DNA from: Symbiodinium natans
Lineage: Eukaryota; Sar; Dinophyceae; Suessiales; Symbiodiniaceae
Assembly: GCA_905221605.1 (NCBI GenBank)
Contig: CAJNDS010000890.1
Span: forward strand, 652,563-716,562
Direction: 5' to 3'
Length of the DNA: 64,000 nt
Below are positions 45,589-56,370 of this stretch, piece after piece. A model generated the notes under the pieces. It saw only the letters and a program-made list of their open reading frames with translations. It was not told the DNA's origin and made no database searches. The stretch's first letter is position 1. Every line of letters starts with the position of its first letter. The position numbers were made by a program, and so were the translations under genes.

Positions 45589-46487
45589 CTGTGGCGCTCA
45601 AAGGGCTCGGGTTTGGAGTTTAGGGTTTAGGGTTTAGGGTTTAGGGTTTGGGGTTTGGGGTTTAGGGTTGAAACAAACTGCGGTTCCGAATGAACTGCTG
45701 CGTTTCGCCTATTTGGTCCTACGCTACCCGAATCCTTTCAAGAATCCCTAGCCTCGCCCACCCTGAACCCACCCAGGCACCCTACCCTACCGTACAAACC
45801 CTAAACCCTAAACCCTAAACCCTAAACCCTAAACCCTAAACCCTAAACCCTAAACCCTAAACCCTAAACCCTAAACCCTAAACCCTAAACCCTAAACCCC
45901 AACCCCCAACCCCATCCTAGTCCTGCCCCACCTAAATCCCTAGCCCCCACCCATCCCCAGAAAAAAAGAAACGGGTTTGAGCATGTTAGTGCATGATCGC
46001 CACGGCCGTCTATGGCTGAGAGCAGGCAATGACATGTTTAGGGTTTAGGGCCAGGGTTTAGGCTTAAGGGGAGTTAGGTTTTGGGAGGTTTTGGGGCATT
46101 TGGGTTGAGGGTTTTAGGGCTTCAGTTACGGTTTGGGGTACTAGGGCTTTAGGGTCCTGTTGGCTCAAGGTTCTAGGGCAGATATGTTTGAGGGGCATTT
46201 GTGGGTTCTTCACGACTTAGGTGTTGTGTAGGTTCAGGCTTTCTTGGCTTAAGGTTGATGGTTCGAATTCCGGGACTGAGGGTTAGGATTGTGTTTACGA
46301 CCTGTGGGTTTCTTGGGGATCCGAGGGTTTGTGGCGGTTTAGGGTTTAGGGCTTCGGGTTTAGGGTTTAGGCCGCATGACTCTTGACCAGCGAGTGTCGA
46401 TTTAAAATAGTAGTGGCACTGGCAAGATGATGACGATGGTGATGGTGGTGATGGACCGATGGAGACAGTGTTCCTACACAAACCCTT
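45589..46487. repeat. Arrays and degenerate TTTAGGG-derived DNA
   Basis: TTTAGGG at 45608-45670, CCCTAAA array of about 15 units at 45797-45900, then T/G-rich degenerate sequence to 46380 derived from TTTAGGG variants. 46380-46487 is unassigned. Confidence 0.7.
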
Positions 46488-47387
46488 CCCAGAGGGTCCA
46501 TTTGTAGTACTATTATGGATTTAGGTACCCCAAAACCCTATTTAGTATGGTTTTGTGTACTTAATGCCATAATACTGTTGATGGACGAAATCCTGCATCA
46601 TTTTATCATGCAGCTCATCCCTTCCAAACCCTGAATCTTAACATTGCCGTCCTTGCAATGCTTCGAAAGTGCATGTGTGTGAATGACCGGAATCCTGCAT
46701 CACCCATATGCGCACGCAACATTGAAATTCGACGGGTGCGGGGAGCTCGATTACCAACCGTCGCACACGTGTAACGCAGGGGGTCATGCAAGATTTTGTC
46801 CATCCACAGTCTCGGACAAGATAATTGACTGACTTGTTGGCAAGAGTTGTTGCTGGAATGGCTTTTGGGAAGATTGTCGGAGAATGGCCTTTGGGAAGAA
46901 TGTCGGAGATGTACTTTTTGCAGCTTCAAGCCTAAGCTCTCCTCTTTCTCGGGTGTGGCAAGAGCAGAAATGTCGCGTTTTTCAAGTTTCAAATTCGTTT
47001 CTGTAGTTTCAAATTAGTTTCAAAATAGTTTCAAAATCCAGTTGCGAAATCGCTGTTAAGGGGAAACTGCGTTTTCCTACGTGCGATTCAAAAAATGCAG
47101 GAATCTCAGAGATTCCTGTTTTTCAAAAAGCGCGGACAGAAATTGCAGTTCCCCCTTAACAGCGATTTTGCAACTGGATTTTGAAACTAATTTGAAACTG
47201 ACTGGAAACTAATTTGAAACTATGGAAACAATTTGAAACTTGAAAAATACCACATTCCGGACTTTCTGCCCCATCCTGGCCCCTCACATACGGCCCTCAG
47301 TTGACTTTGGTCAGCCGTGACTAGAGACCAGAGTTTCCGAAAACTTGCAAGTCTCCAGACAGTAGTACTACAAATGGACCCTCTGGG
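46488..47387. mobile_element. 900-bp foldback DNA element with 25-bp terminal inverted repeats
   Basis: Perfect 25-nt termini: CCCAGAGGGTCCATTTGTAG at 46488 and its complement ending at 47387. CTT flanks both sides (46485-46487 and 47388-47390), a possible 3-bp target duplication. Inside, 46985-47100 and 47135-47245 form a second inverted repeat (AGTTTCAAAATCCAGTTGCG / its complement), with a central CAGGAATCTCAGAGATTCCTG palindrome. The open minus frame 46615-46992 has no recognised domain. No transposase is visible, so it is non-autonomous. Confidence 0.75.
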
Positions 47388-48802
47388 CTTTACTCCAAAC
47401 CCAAACCCGCTAAAAGCATAGTTGCGCCGAAGGCCTGTTGGATGGGGGCTACAAGGATGGGGGGGGGCTGGAGGGGTTTGACAGAACTGGTAAGGGGGCA
47501 TCAAAATGTCGCACCAGTTACATGCTCTGAAGTCGTCCAGGCGGTTTAGGGTTTTACTGAAGGTGGGGGGTTAAGGGCCTCTACCTCTGAGGGGTGTCTT
47601 TCAGTTCGGGGGGTTAGGTGTAGGGCTTAATTGCTGGACAGGGGTACCTTTGATCTGGAAAGCAGTGCAGAAGCTGCCACCAAGGACTAAACACTTGTGG
47701 CAGAGTTTGGGGGTGAGTGTGTAGGATTTAGGCCAGTAAGCCCATCATCCACCAAGGACTACATCACATCCTACATTGCGAGTTAGGAAGCACGTGCATT
47801 CTCCAAGCCCTGCCGAAAAAAAACTAGGATGGCTCATTAAAACCCTCCGAGAACATCCTAAAGATGGTTCTCTTGAACCCAATCTGGGCACATCACACAA
47901 TACCCCAAGGGCCTAAACCCTAACCCGATAACCCCAAACTTCACCCTAAACCCTAAATCCTAAACCCTAAACCCCAAACTTCGAACCCCAAACCCCAAAC
48001 CCTAAATCTCAACCCCCGAAGGGCCCCTGGCCTGAAACCAGGGCATCGTGCTCATGCACATGGGGTTTATCCGGATGGCCTCACTTGCTGCTCAAGAGTA
48101 CCTAGTTAGGGTTTAGGATTTAGGGTTTAGGGTTTAGGGTTTGGGGGTTAAGGGTTAGGGTTTAGGGTTGAATCAGTGCTGCTCACTGAAGCCGGTCCAG
48201 GTTGAATCCGCTCCTAAGGCCGTGTCTTTTCTCATGAGCCCCTAAACCCTAAACCCTAAACCCTAAACCCTAAGCCCTAAGCCCTAAGCCCTAAACCCTA
48301 AACGAGGTAACCCAGGAACCACGCTACAAGAAGTACAAGTTCTGGACTCAGGTGGTGTCAGGCTTTCAAGGAATTGGGCTTACTGCCTTGAGGGTTTCGG
48401 CGTTTAGGGCTATGTAGCGACCCAAAACAAGGGCCCCAAAAATGAGAACTCTTCAAGGGGTTAAAGGGGCTAAGACTCGTACCCCTAAGGTTGTACCCCT
48501 AAAGGTTTCCCTTAGTATACTCCTCGTATGACCCATGACCTATGACCTATGACCCTTGATCCATGACCCATGACCCATGACCCATGACCCTAAACCCTAA
48601 ACCCTAAACCCTAAACCCTAAACCCTAAACCCTAAACCCTAAACCCTCCCTTAAAGGATCTTTAAATCAACTCCCCCCCCCCCCCCCCAAACCCAAACCC
48701 AAGGGTAAAACCTAGTGGTCCAAGGTAGAGCCCCTTTGAACTCTACCTTCAAGCGCGCACCCCAAGCCCTAAACCCTAAACCCTAAACCCTAAACCCTAA
48801 AC
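47388..48802. repeat. Unassigned DNA, then arrays including a CCCATGA run
   Basis: 47400-47930 is repeat-poor with no supported gene. CCCTAAA/CCCCAAA at 47940-48010; TTTAGGG variants at 48107-48168; CCCTAAA and CCCTAAG at 48240-48303; a run of GACCCAT/GACCTAT heptamers at 48528-48588 passing directly into CCCTAAA (48589-48649); poly-C at 48676-48690; CCCTAAA at 48766-48802. Confidence 0.65.
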
Positions 48803-48833
48803 CCTTTGCAGCCTCCAGGAGAAGATCCGGCGC
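48803..48833 (-). CDS. Very short candidate exon
   Basis: Between CGGCGGCAG and GTTTAGGG the minus frame reads APDLLLEAAK. The plus strand reads LQEKIRRLPPAAQVQ between TTGCAG and GTTCC, equally plausible. Too short to decide. Confidence 0.25.
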
Positions 48834-49486
48834 CTGCCGCCGGCCGCGCAAGTTCAGGGTTCCAAGGTTTAGGGTTTGGGGGTGAGGGTTTAGGGCTCAG
48901 AGTTTTGGGGTTTTGGGGTTTTGGGGTTTCAGGGTTTTGGGAGTCAGGTGGGGTTCGCAACAGGGCGACGAGGTTGAGCAGAATGAAGGATTTAGTTGCA
49001 GAAGGCCAATAAAAGCTACTATTCGGGTTTAGGGTCCGTCCTACACAAGCCTCATAAGCCCTAAAATCCTCATAAGCCCTAAACCTAAACCATAAACCCT
49101 AAATTGGTGGTCATCCCTGACATGCTCCCCCCGCATCAACTCGATCCCCACACTTTTAACGGGTTCAGATGCCGTTTCTAGGGGAAGACCCTCCGCCCGA
49201 AGAGCTGTGGGAACTTGACCCTAAATGACACGACAAGCCTCCGCCCAAAACCGTTTGAGAACCCTTGACCCTACTACAAGACCTCAGCCAACACTCCAAG
49301 TCCAAAACACTGAAAGGTTCTGCTAAATCCTTCGAAAATGCAAATCCCCCTAAACCGTAAACCGCAAAACCCCCAAACCCCAAACCCCAAACCCCAAACG
49401 CAAAACCCAAACCCCAAACCCCAAACCCTAAACCCTAAACCCTGAACCCTAAACCCTAAACCCTAAACCCTAAACCCTAAACTAAC
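48834..49486. repeat. Degenerate arrays and unassigned DNA
   Basis: TTTAGGG and TTTTGGGG variants at 48860-48950, unassigned DNA 48950-49340, CCCCAAA and CCCTAAA array at 49370-49486. Confidence 0.65.
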
Positions 49487-49558
49487 GGGGACCTCCCAGA
49501 GATCTACCGGGGCGAATCGCAAGGCCGAAGCGGTACGCGTGGCTGCCTGGACGTGCCA
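49487..49558 (-). CDS. DUF4116-like exon, 24 codons
   Basis: Between CTCTGTCAG and GTTAGTTTAGGG lie 72 bp in phase 0: WHVQAATRTASALRFAPVDL then WEVP. ALRFA is shared with the 51487 exon and fits the AL..AS block of DUF4116. A plus-strand reading is open too, but the length and phase match the 45517 exon. Confidence 0.5.
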
Positions 49559-49654
49559 CTGACAGAGTCAGGGGGTTTGGGTTTAGGGTTTAGGGTTTAG
49601 GGTTTGGGGTTTGGGGTTTCGGGTTTAGGGTGTAGGGTTTAGGCTTAGGGTTTA

Positions 49655-49975
49655 GGGTGTATGGGATGTCCGTTGCAATTGCCCAGTACGAAGCCCACTC
49701 CAAGGGGCGGCAGCTTGCACATGCGGCCCTCATAGAGGGTTGAAAGTGTGACCAAGGAGCCGTTAAACTCCACAATGGCACGCATGCCTTGGACCAGTTT
49801 CTTGTCCACCTTGGCTTGTGTCGACCAGGTGTTAGGACGGAGCTGCAAAAGAGCTTGCCATACCTGCTGCGAAAGATGATGTAGACATCCTTCACGGCAT
49901 CGCCAAGGTCTTGAGACATGGTTGTCCAAGCAAAGGCTCCGCACCTCTTGCTCAGCTGGGTTGGCCTTTAAACCC
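49655..49975 (-). CDS. Candidate coding segment, about 100 codons
   Basis: A continuous minus frame includes KVDKKLVQGMRAIVEFNGSL, VTLSTLYEGRMCKLPPLGVG and FVLGNCNGHP. The upstream part is better in another frame (MSQDLGDAVKDVYIIFRSR), so a splice or frameshift lies near 49850 (CAGCAG|GTATGG is a GT site). Telomere-like repeats begin right after the last residues. Family not recognised. Confidence 0.5.
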
Positions 49976-51486
49976 TTCAAAACAAATCTTGATATGTAGG
50001 GCCCCTTACAAACCCAAATAGCACGTTGTAGACTTCCTGTGTGGCATCGGGGGGGGGGGGGGGGGGGGTATGCGAAAATGAGGGCCCCTGGTATATAGGA
50101 TCCCCTTATACTAAGGACCCCAAGAAGGTACCCCTAAACCCTAAACCCTAAACCCTAAACCCTAGACCCTAAACCATAAACCCTGAACCCTAAACCCTGA
50201 ACCCTGAACCCTAAACCCTAAACCCTAAACCCTAAAAACCCTAAAAACCCTAAACCCTATAAACCCTATAAACCCTATAAACCCTATAAACCCTATAAAC
50301 CCTATAAACCCTATAAACCCTATAAACCCTATAAACCCTATAAACCCCATAAACCCTATAAACCCTATAAACCCTATAAACCCTATAAACCCTATAAACC
50401 CTAAACCCTAAACCCTTCATTTAAGGAATGCACCTCGAACCTGTGTAGGGGGCGCTATTCACAAATTACGCGGCGCTGGCTGTTCTGAGAAGGAGAAGGG
50501 TTCAGGAGTTACCACAGCCACAAACCCCAGGACCAAAAGGTTTAGGGTTTAGGGTTTGTTTACGGATCTACCGTAGGGTTGATTGTGCTGGGTGAACCAT
50601 TCAAACCCCACACCTGAAAGAATAAAGTCCTGAACCCCTAAAACCCCCAAGCCCTACACTTAAACCCGAAACACCTTGAACCCTAAAACCCGCGAGACCC
50701 ACCGCACAAGCCTGATAAGGCCGCTGGCAGAATTCCGCATCACTGAACTTTAAGGTATAGCTGAGGGTTTTGGATTCAGCGTTTTAGTTGTTTCTTCGCC
50801 TGCCTATACCATATTTCACGCAAGCTCTTGCATGCTGCCATGAATCGTAAACCCTGAACATCGAATCCTGCACCCTAACCCCTGAACCCTATAGGGGCCT
50901 AAAGCCACAAACGCATGCCCTTATTCCCCAAGTGCCCTGTTTCAGCCGTACCCTGCCCTCGAACGCACTCATCTCTCTAAGCTTAAGCCTAAAAATACCC
51001 TAAGCCCGAGAACAAGAAACGCTACACGCCCTAAAGCAATAGACCCTACCGCGCCCTAAACCCTGAAGCCGAAAACCAAACACCCCCGCCCCCCCCCCCC
51101 CCCCCCCCCCAAACAAGAAACAAAATGAGTTTCAGCATATAAGCAAACCCTACAACAAAACACCCCTACCAAAACCCGAAGCCTCAAATCCAACACCACC
51201 GATGCCGAGCACGAACATCCCAGCACCAAAGCGTCAAACCTGCAAGCACTCACCGGAACCTTAAGTCTAGACCCCGAAACCCTAAACTCGAAACCCGAAA
51301 CCCTGAACCCTAAACCCTACATCCTGAATCTAAGCTTTTCTGATCCCTACAAGCCGTAAACGCTACAACCTAAACCCTCAAACCCACAAGCCCTGAACCT
51401 TAATTAAACCCAAACCCCCAAGCCCTAAACCCTAAGCCCTAAATCCTAAACCCCAAACCCTAAACTCTAAACTCTAAACCCTAAAC
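49976..51486. repeat. Arrays with a CCCTATAAA satellite, poly-G and poly-C tracts
   Basis: Poly-G at 50049-50068; CCCTAAA at 50133-50240; CCCTATAAA 9-mers at 50248-50400 (about 17 copies); TTTAGGG at 50538-50558; degenerate CCCTAAA-derived DNA at 50590-51060; poly-C at 51083-51110; CCCTAAA variants at 51270-51486. The minus frame at 51056-51253 has no recognised domain. Confidence 0.75.
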
Positions 51487-51555
51487 CCCACAACGCCTCG
51501 CCTTCAGAATGACCTCGGCGTCCCGGCGCAGAGGCGCCGAGGCAAACCGAAGAGC
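51487..51555 (-). CDS. DUF4116-like exon, 23 codons
   Basis: Between AACACCTGAG and GTTTAGGG lie 69 bp in phase 0: ALRFASAPLRRDAEVILKAR then RCG. ALRFAS.PLR.DAEVILKA is a close match to the DUF4116 consensus (AL.YAS..LR.D.EVVL.A). GC3-rich, with a canonical GT donor formed by the array. Confidence 0.7.
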
Positions 51556-52154
51556 CTCAGGTGTTTAGGGTTTGGGTTTCGGGGCTCAACATAGGAGGTC
51601 TAAGATTGAGGGTTCAGTGTTGAGGTTGAGGCTTTAGACGGTTTAGGGTTTTAAGGCTAAACAGTCGATTGCCAGGAGGGGGCTGAGGAAGAAAACAGGG
51701 CCCCCATCCTCCTACTTTAGTGGGAGCCTAAACCCGAAAACGTAAACCCTATGCCCTATACCCAAAACTAAACCCTAGCCCTGTTTTTTGCGGCACCACC
51801 GCGACTTTGGCAGTGCGTGGGATGACAGGTTGTGACTCATGGACTTGAAGGCACGAAGGTTCTTGAAGCTTCGGGGTTGAGAGTTTAATATAAACCCCCA
51901 AGGAGTTGCGGAAAAAAACAAACTTCAAGAAAAAGCGCCCGTGTGCAGAGCACACTTCCCAGAAGCATGTAAAGTCAACGCAGCGCGTTGAACCCGAATC
52001 CCTACTAGACGCATAGTCAAGGCGCCAGCCCTGTTCGCTGGCTTTTCTAAAAATCAATTTGCTTTTCCTCTCCTTCTCTATCTCTTTCTTACACCTGGCT
52101 GTCCACTTCTTGATCTTGCCTTCTCAACTTTGGCTACGTCAGTTCGCTGTAGTT
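51556..52154. other. Degenerate array then unassigned DNA
   Basis: T/G-rich TTTAGGG derivatives to about 51680. 51750-52060 has an open minus frame with weak codon bias and no recognised domain. 52030-52154 is pyrimidine-rich, which in minus-strand sense is purine-rich. Confidence 0.5.
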
Positions 52155-53130
52155 TCAAGCTCTGCGTGTGCTCCATGATATTGCCCCAAGCCGAGTCATA
52201 GCCTCATGCGCTGTGAAGGGCAAGTTGTGGGCGAAGTTGGCGGGGCACAACAGCATGATGTTGCCATTGCCAGAAGCTTGTGTCCCAAAGTCTATTTTCT
52301 TCACATCCCATGCTAATCTGGCCCTGTCCTCACCCACTTCTTCAGCCATCTTCTGCCTGCAGGATAGGGGAACCTCAAAAAAGTGCCCAGCATGCATCTT
52401 GATGCCATACCTAGCCACAATGATGGTAGTTTCTGCCATGTCAAGTGCACTTTGCAGTGCAACTGCAAGCTGCTCAGATGTGATGAACCTTTCACATCTG
52501 GAGATGGCTCTGACTGAGACCTCTGGCGCGGTAGGCCCCGTAAGCATTGGGTGACCTGTGCCAACACTCATAAAACGAGAGTGTTGCACTAAGCCACTTT
52601 AGGGTCTTATCCGGCCAGCACGGCTCTTCTTCATTTGCAGCCCTCTCCTTTTTCCTTCCTTCGCCTCCTTCTTCGTCTTCTGAACTTTCATGACTACTGG
52701 CTTGCCTTCTTCGCCCCCTTAGCTCGGCCTTTCCGAACCCTTTGCTTCTTTACTCCTCTCTTCTTCGGTCGGCGACTTGTCGCCTTCCTCGGCTTTCTTT
52801 TCTCCTTTGCCTTGTACCACGGCGGCGCGAATGACCTCTGCTGTCATCGTAAGGGGGTCGCGGCTTTGCCTCTCAACAGGCCTATTCTTCTTTTCTTGCG
52901 TTTCCTTCTTTCTCCTTTTTTCTATACTAGCATTGGAACACCAGCTGCCTTAAACTCTTTCAATTTCACCCTTCTAGCTGAAGCACTTACCAACACTGCT
53001 GCTCGCAATCCTTACAATTCGAGCAATCCCAGCTTCATCAAACCTGCCTATCTTCGCCTTCGTCTGCTTCAGGCACACCTACTTCTTCCAGAATTTCGGT
53101 TTCGCACTTCCAAATCTGAATGAAGGGGCC
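52155..53130 (-). pseudogene. Coding-like minus-strand region, frames interrupted
   Basis: 52155-52589 is a continuous frame of about 140 codons (SRCERFITSEQLAVALQSAL, TTIIVARYGIKMHAGHF, DFGTQASGNGNIMLLCPANF), protein-like and ending in TAG/TAA-rich sequence. Upstream, 52600-52860 encodes Lys/Arg-rich then Ser/Glu-rich stretches (KKRGVKKQRVRKGRAKGAKK, SSHESSEDEEGGEG) that need frame changes to join. No telomere-like repeat occurs from about 51990 to 53480. It is a decaying gene, a retrocopy, or several exons with unseen introns. Family not recognised. Confidence 0.45.
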
Positions 53131-54624
53131 ATCTTAGAGAACAAGCCTCACGTAAAGCCAAGCGGGACAAAAGGAATTGCTGTGGGACTTGCTGGGCAGC
53201 ATCCCTCTTCCTCCCTCCTTCCCTTCCTTTCGTTTGCTTCTGTCAAGATCATGGAAGCGCCGGGATCTCCACACCATCTACTCTCTAATACTCACAACAA
53301 CTCCGGCCGTAGCCGAGCTCGTCGAGCTGCCCCGATTGCTTTTTGACAGCACTGGACTCAGCTGCCACCACCAACGCATGAACTGTTAGCAGCATCTGGC
53401 TCAAGGATCTGTCGCGTGGTGTCTTCGCGTCGTGTCTTCTTGTCGTGTCCTGGTGTCGCGTTCTTCTGTCGTTTTCTCGTGTCGTGGGTTTAGGGTTGAG
53501 GGTTCAGGGTTTAGAGTTTAGTGTTTCGGGCCTGCCAACTCGGCACCCGAAACCCCAAGCCATAGAGGACTACTGTAAGGAACGACGAGATTCTCGCCCT
53601 AAACCCGAAACCCTGAACCCTGAACCCCAAACAGACTTGTAGGTGATGTTAGGAGACGTTGAGTTTTACCCCCCTCCCCTCCCCCTAACAACCCTAAACC
53701 CTAAGCCCTAAGCTCTAAACCCTAGACCCTAAACCCTAAACCCTAAACCCTAAACCCTAACCACGTGGCTTTATCGGGCTCATAATTTAACATCCTGAAC
53801 CCTAAGCCCTAAGCTCTAAACAATAAACCCTTAAACTAGGGGTCAGAGTCCCCGCGTCGGCTTTTTCTCAAGCAATGACTTGTGGGTTCTGGGCAGGGCA
53901 TTGTGGTACCCCGATGAAGTTCTCCTTACAGACTGCTATACACCCTAAACCCTAAACCCTAAACCCTAAACCCTAAACCCTAAACCCTAAACCCTATACA
54001 GGAGTAGGGTATAGGCTTTAGGGGACATGGGATACCACGCCCCGCTAAGAACTAGTCAGATGAGCGCCGCGATCGCGGATGAAGAGCTGTTCTCTTCAAG
54101 CAGCTGGCGTCTTACTATAACATGGTCAGGGGTTTAGGGTTTAGGGTTTAGGGTTTAGGGTTTAGGGTTTAGGGTGTAGGGTTTAGGGTTTAGGGTTTAG
54201 GGTTTAGGGTTTAGGGTTTAGGGTTTAGGGTTTAGGGTTTAGGGTTTAGGGTTTAGGGGCGTTAGGGGTCCCTTGAAAAGGTCCTATACTGTCATAATAC
54301 ACAGCAGGTACTTTAAGGCGCACGTCCTCCCCATTAAGGTACATGGACCCTCAGGGATCCCTTAAGGCTAGTAGGGTTTGGGGTTTAGGGTTTAGGGTTG
54401 AGGGTTTGTATACGGGCCATGTTTGTACGAGTCTTGGTCCCTTGATAGCCCGAGGCCTGAAGGCCCTAAGACCATGCTGAACTTGGAGCCCTAGCAACAA
54501 GTATCATTTTAGTTGTTTCTTAGGAAATATAGAAACCAAAAACTCAAACCTCATTTTCAAGTATCCCTAAGAAGATGCTAAAACCCCAAACCCTGCGCTC
54601 ACTTCCACTCGTCCGCCGGCCGCC
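53131..54624. repeat. Unassigned DNA, then arrays
   Basis: 53131-53480 is pyrimidine-rich without a supported gene (TCGTGTC repeats at 53405-53480). CCCTAAA arrays at 53690-53760 and 53940-54000, TTTAGGG array of about 18 units at 54127-54256, family A half-element at 54307-54355. 54260-54600 shows no gene. Confidence 0.6.
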
Positions 54625-54651
54625 TTATTTCCGGCGCTTCTTGGCTGCAGC
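54625..54651 (-). CDS. Possible short terminal exon, AAAKKRRK stop
   Basis: After CTCTGGGCAG the minus strand reads AAAKKRRK and TAA. A basic C terminus like a nuclear localisation signal is plausible, but nine codons prove little. It is included because the acceptor and stop sit sensibly beside the array at 54661. Confidence 0.25.
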   Translation of the reverse strand, partial: AAAKKRRK

Positions 54652-54660
54652 CTGCCCAGA

Positions 54661-54795
54661 GACCCTAAACCCTAAACCCTAAACCCTGAACCCTAAGCCC
54701 TAAGCCCTAAGCCCTAAGCCCTAAGCCCTAAGCCCTAAGCCCTAAACCCTAAACCCTAAACCCTAAACCCTAAACCCCAAACCCCAAACCCTATC
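54661..54795. repeat. CCCTAAA / CCCTAAG array
   Basis: CCCTAAA units flank a homogeneous block of about eight CCCTAAG units (54690-54742), again showing local amplification of a variant. Confidence 0.9.
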
Positions 54796-55919
54796 GTTCC
54801 TTAAGGTTCAGGTTTAGAGCTTAGGGTTAAGGGCTGTCAGATTTAGGGCTTATAAGGCTCAGGACTTAGGGGTTCTAGGCTTCAGGGGCTGCAAAAGAAC
54901 CCGGAACACTCACGAAACATACGCCCGAATCCCTGAAATACTTTGACTTTAACATCATGTCTTACGTAAGCAGTGCGGGTGCGGGGCTGGTGAGGGTTTA
55001 GGGTATAGGGTATAGGGTATAGGGTTTAGGGTTTAGGGTTTCCCTGTGTGTACCAAATCAGGCGCCTTGGGTTTGGGCGGCGTGCCCGCCAGCACCTGGC
55101 AGCGTGGGCGCAGCAACACAGAGGGGTTTCGGATTTGGGCTTTAGAGTTTAAGGTTTATAGGTCTCAGGGGTTAGAGGAGCATATACTGTTTTTGATGGC
55201 GTGTAGGGCTTAGAGGGCTTGTAGGTGGTTGCGGGTTTACCCCAAGCAGCCTGCGAACTGAGCGGGCGCCCTAAACCCTATCCTAAACCCTAAACCCTAA
55301 ACCCTAAACCCTAAACCCTAAACCCTAAACCCTAAACCCTAAACCCTAAACCCTAAACCCTAAACCCTAAACCCTAAACCCTAAACCCTAAACCCTAAAC
55401 CTATACACTAAACCCTAAACTCGGTTTCTGCCCTTCTAAGTCGGGAACTCAATTCGGTCAAGGCGACTTCGGGTTTCAGGTTGAGGGTTTATAGGATTTA
55501 GGGGTTTAGGGTTTAGGGTTTAGGGTTTAGGGTGAGGGCCATTTAGGGAGTACTGTCTGCTAGCTTGATCCATGTTGTTTCCATATTGCTCCGAAAAAAG
55601 GACTGCAAATTGCAGCAAGGTGTGCTTCTGCTTAAATAGAATGAAAAGGAGTTCCTGTGCCTTTTGTTCTAAATCAGTTTGCGTCCGGGTTTAGGGTTTA
55701 GGGTTTAGGGTTTAGGGTTTAGGGTTTAGGGTTTAGGGTTTAGGGTTGCCTGATTGCATAGAAATTGTAGCTTTCTCACTTCACCGCCGCCAAGATTTGT
55801 TGATCATGTACTCCGGGCTTGGGATTGAGGTGCTGTACGGCCCTATGATATTTGAAGGCGGAGTTCGCAAACCCGGAGCCCTACGAGGTCCCAAATTCTA
55901 CAAAGCACCTCAATGACCT

Positions 55920-56033
55920 CCTAAGGGTCCATGTAGCTACGTAGTATATACTGGGGCCTTAAGGATCTTTAAGGGCTTCCCATATTGTAGCTTTAGGGCC
56001 CAAGTATATACTACATAGGTACATCGACCCCTT
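55920..56033. mobile_element. Family A element
   Basis: CCTAAGGGTCCATGTAGCTA at the left, ATAGGTACATCGACCCCTTA at the right, AGTATATACT arms near both ends. Confidence 0.75.
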
Positions 56034-56130
56034 ACTTCTCCAATAGCCAAGGGGAAAAAAGTTAAACTTTATTATTCCTACTAAATAAGGAAACCCAAAA
56101 AGTTTAAAGTTCAGCTGTTGGAGAAGTAAG
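56031..56130. mobile_element. Family K inverted-repeat element
   Basis: CTTACTTCTCCAATAGC and GCTGTTGGAGAAGTAAG pair, with inner GTTAAACTTT / AAAGTTTAAAG... arms. It abuts the family A element, sharing a few bases. Confidence 0.7.
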
Positions 56131-56160
56131 ACCCTTAATAAACCTTGTAACCCCAAGAAC

Positions 56161-56250
56161 CGTATAATCGCCCGCAGCCGCCTCCCGCGACGTGCGCTTC
56201 AAGGTTCGCTGCAGGTGGCCGAAGCCGGCAAGGCTCAGGCCGATACGGTC
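56161..56250 (-). CDS. Candidate exon, 30 codons
   Basis: Between CCTCCCGAG and GTTCTTGGGG lie 90 bp in phase 0: DRIGLSLAGFGHLQRTLKRT then SREAAAGDYT. GC3-rich. SLAGFGHL recalls the helical repeats of FAST/RAP-type RNA-binding proteins, but that is a guess. The upstream intron is a TTTAGGG array (56257-56370). Confidence 0.5.
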
Positions 56251-56256
56251 CTCGGG

Positions 56257-56370
56257 AGGGTTTAGGGTTTAGGGTTTAGGGTTTAGGGTTTAGGGTTTAG
56301 GGTTTAGGGTTTAGGGTTTAGGGTTTAGGGTTTAGGGTTTAGGGTTTAGGGTTTAGGGTTTAGGGTCTAG
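56257..56370. repeat. TTTAGGG array
   Basis: About 15 perfect units, then TCTAGGG variants. Confidence 0.95.

Larger units (their letters stand above)
54796..56160. repeat. Arrays and two inverted-repeat elements
   Basis: TTTAGGG/TATAGGG at 54995-55040, CCCTAAA array of about 18 units at 55272-55410, TTTAGGG at 55500-55535 and 55687-55745, family A at 55920-56033, and a separate hairpin at 56031-56130. Other parts show no gene. Confidence 0.7.

Noticed and set aside
46160-46169. TTGGCTCAAG, matching the 3' end of the dinoflagellate spliced leader
   Set aside because: Only 10 of 22 bases match; a 10-mer is expected by chance with appreciable frequency in 64 kb, and no coding sequence follows.
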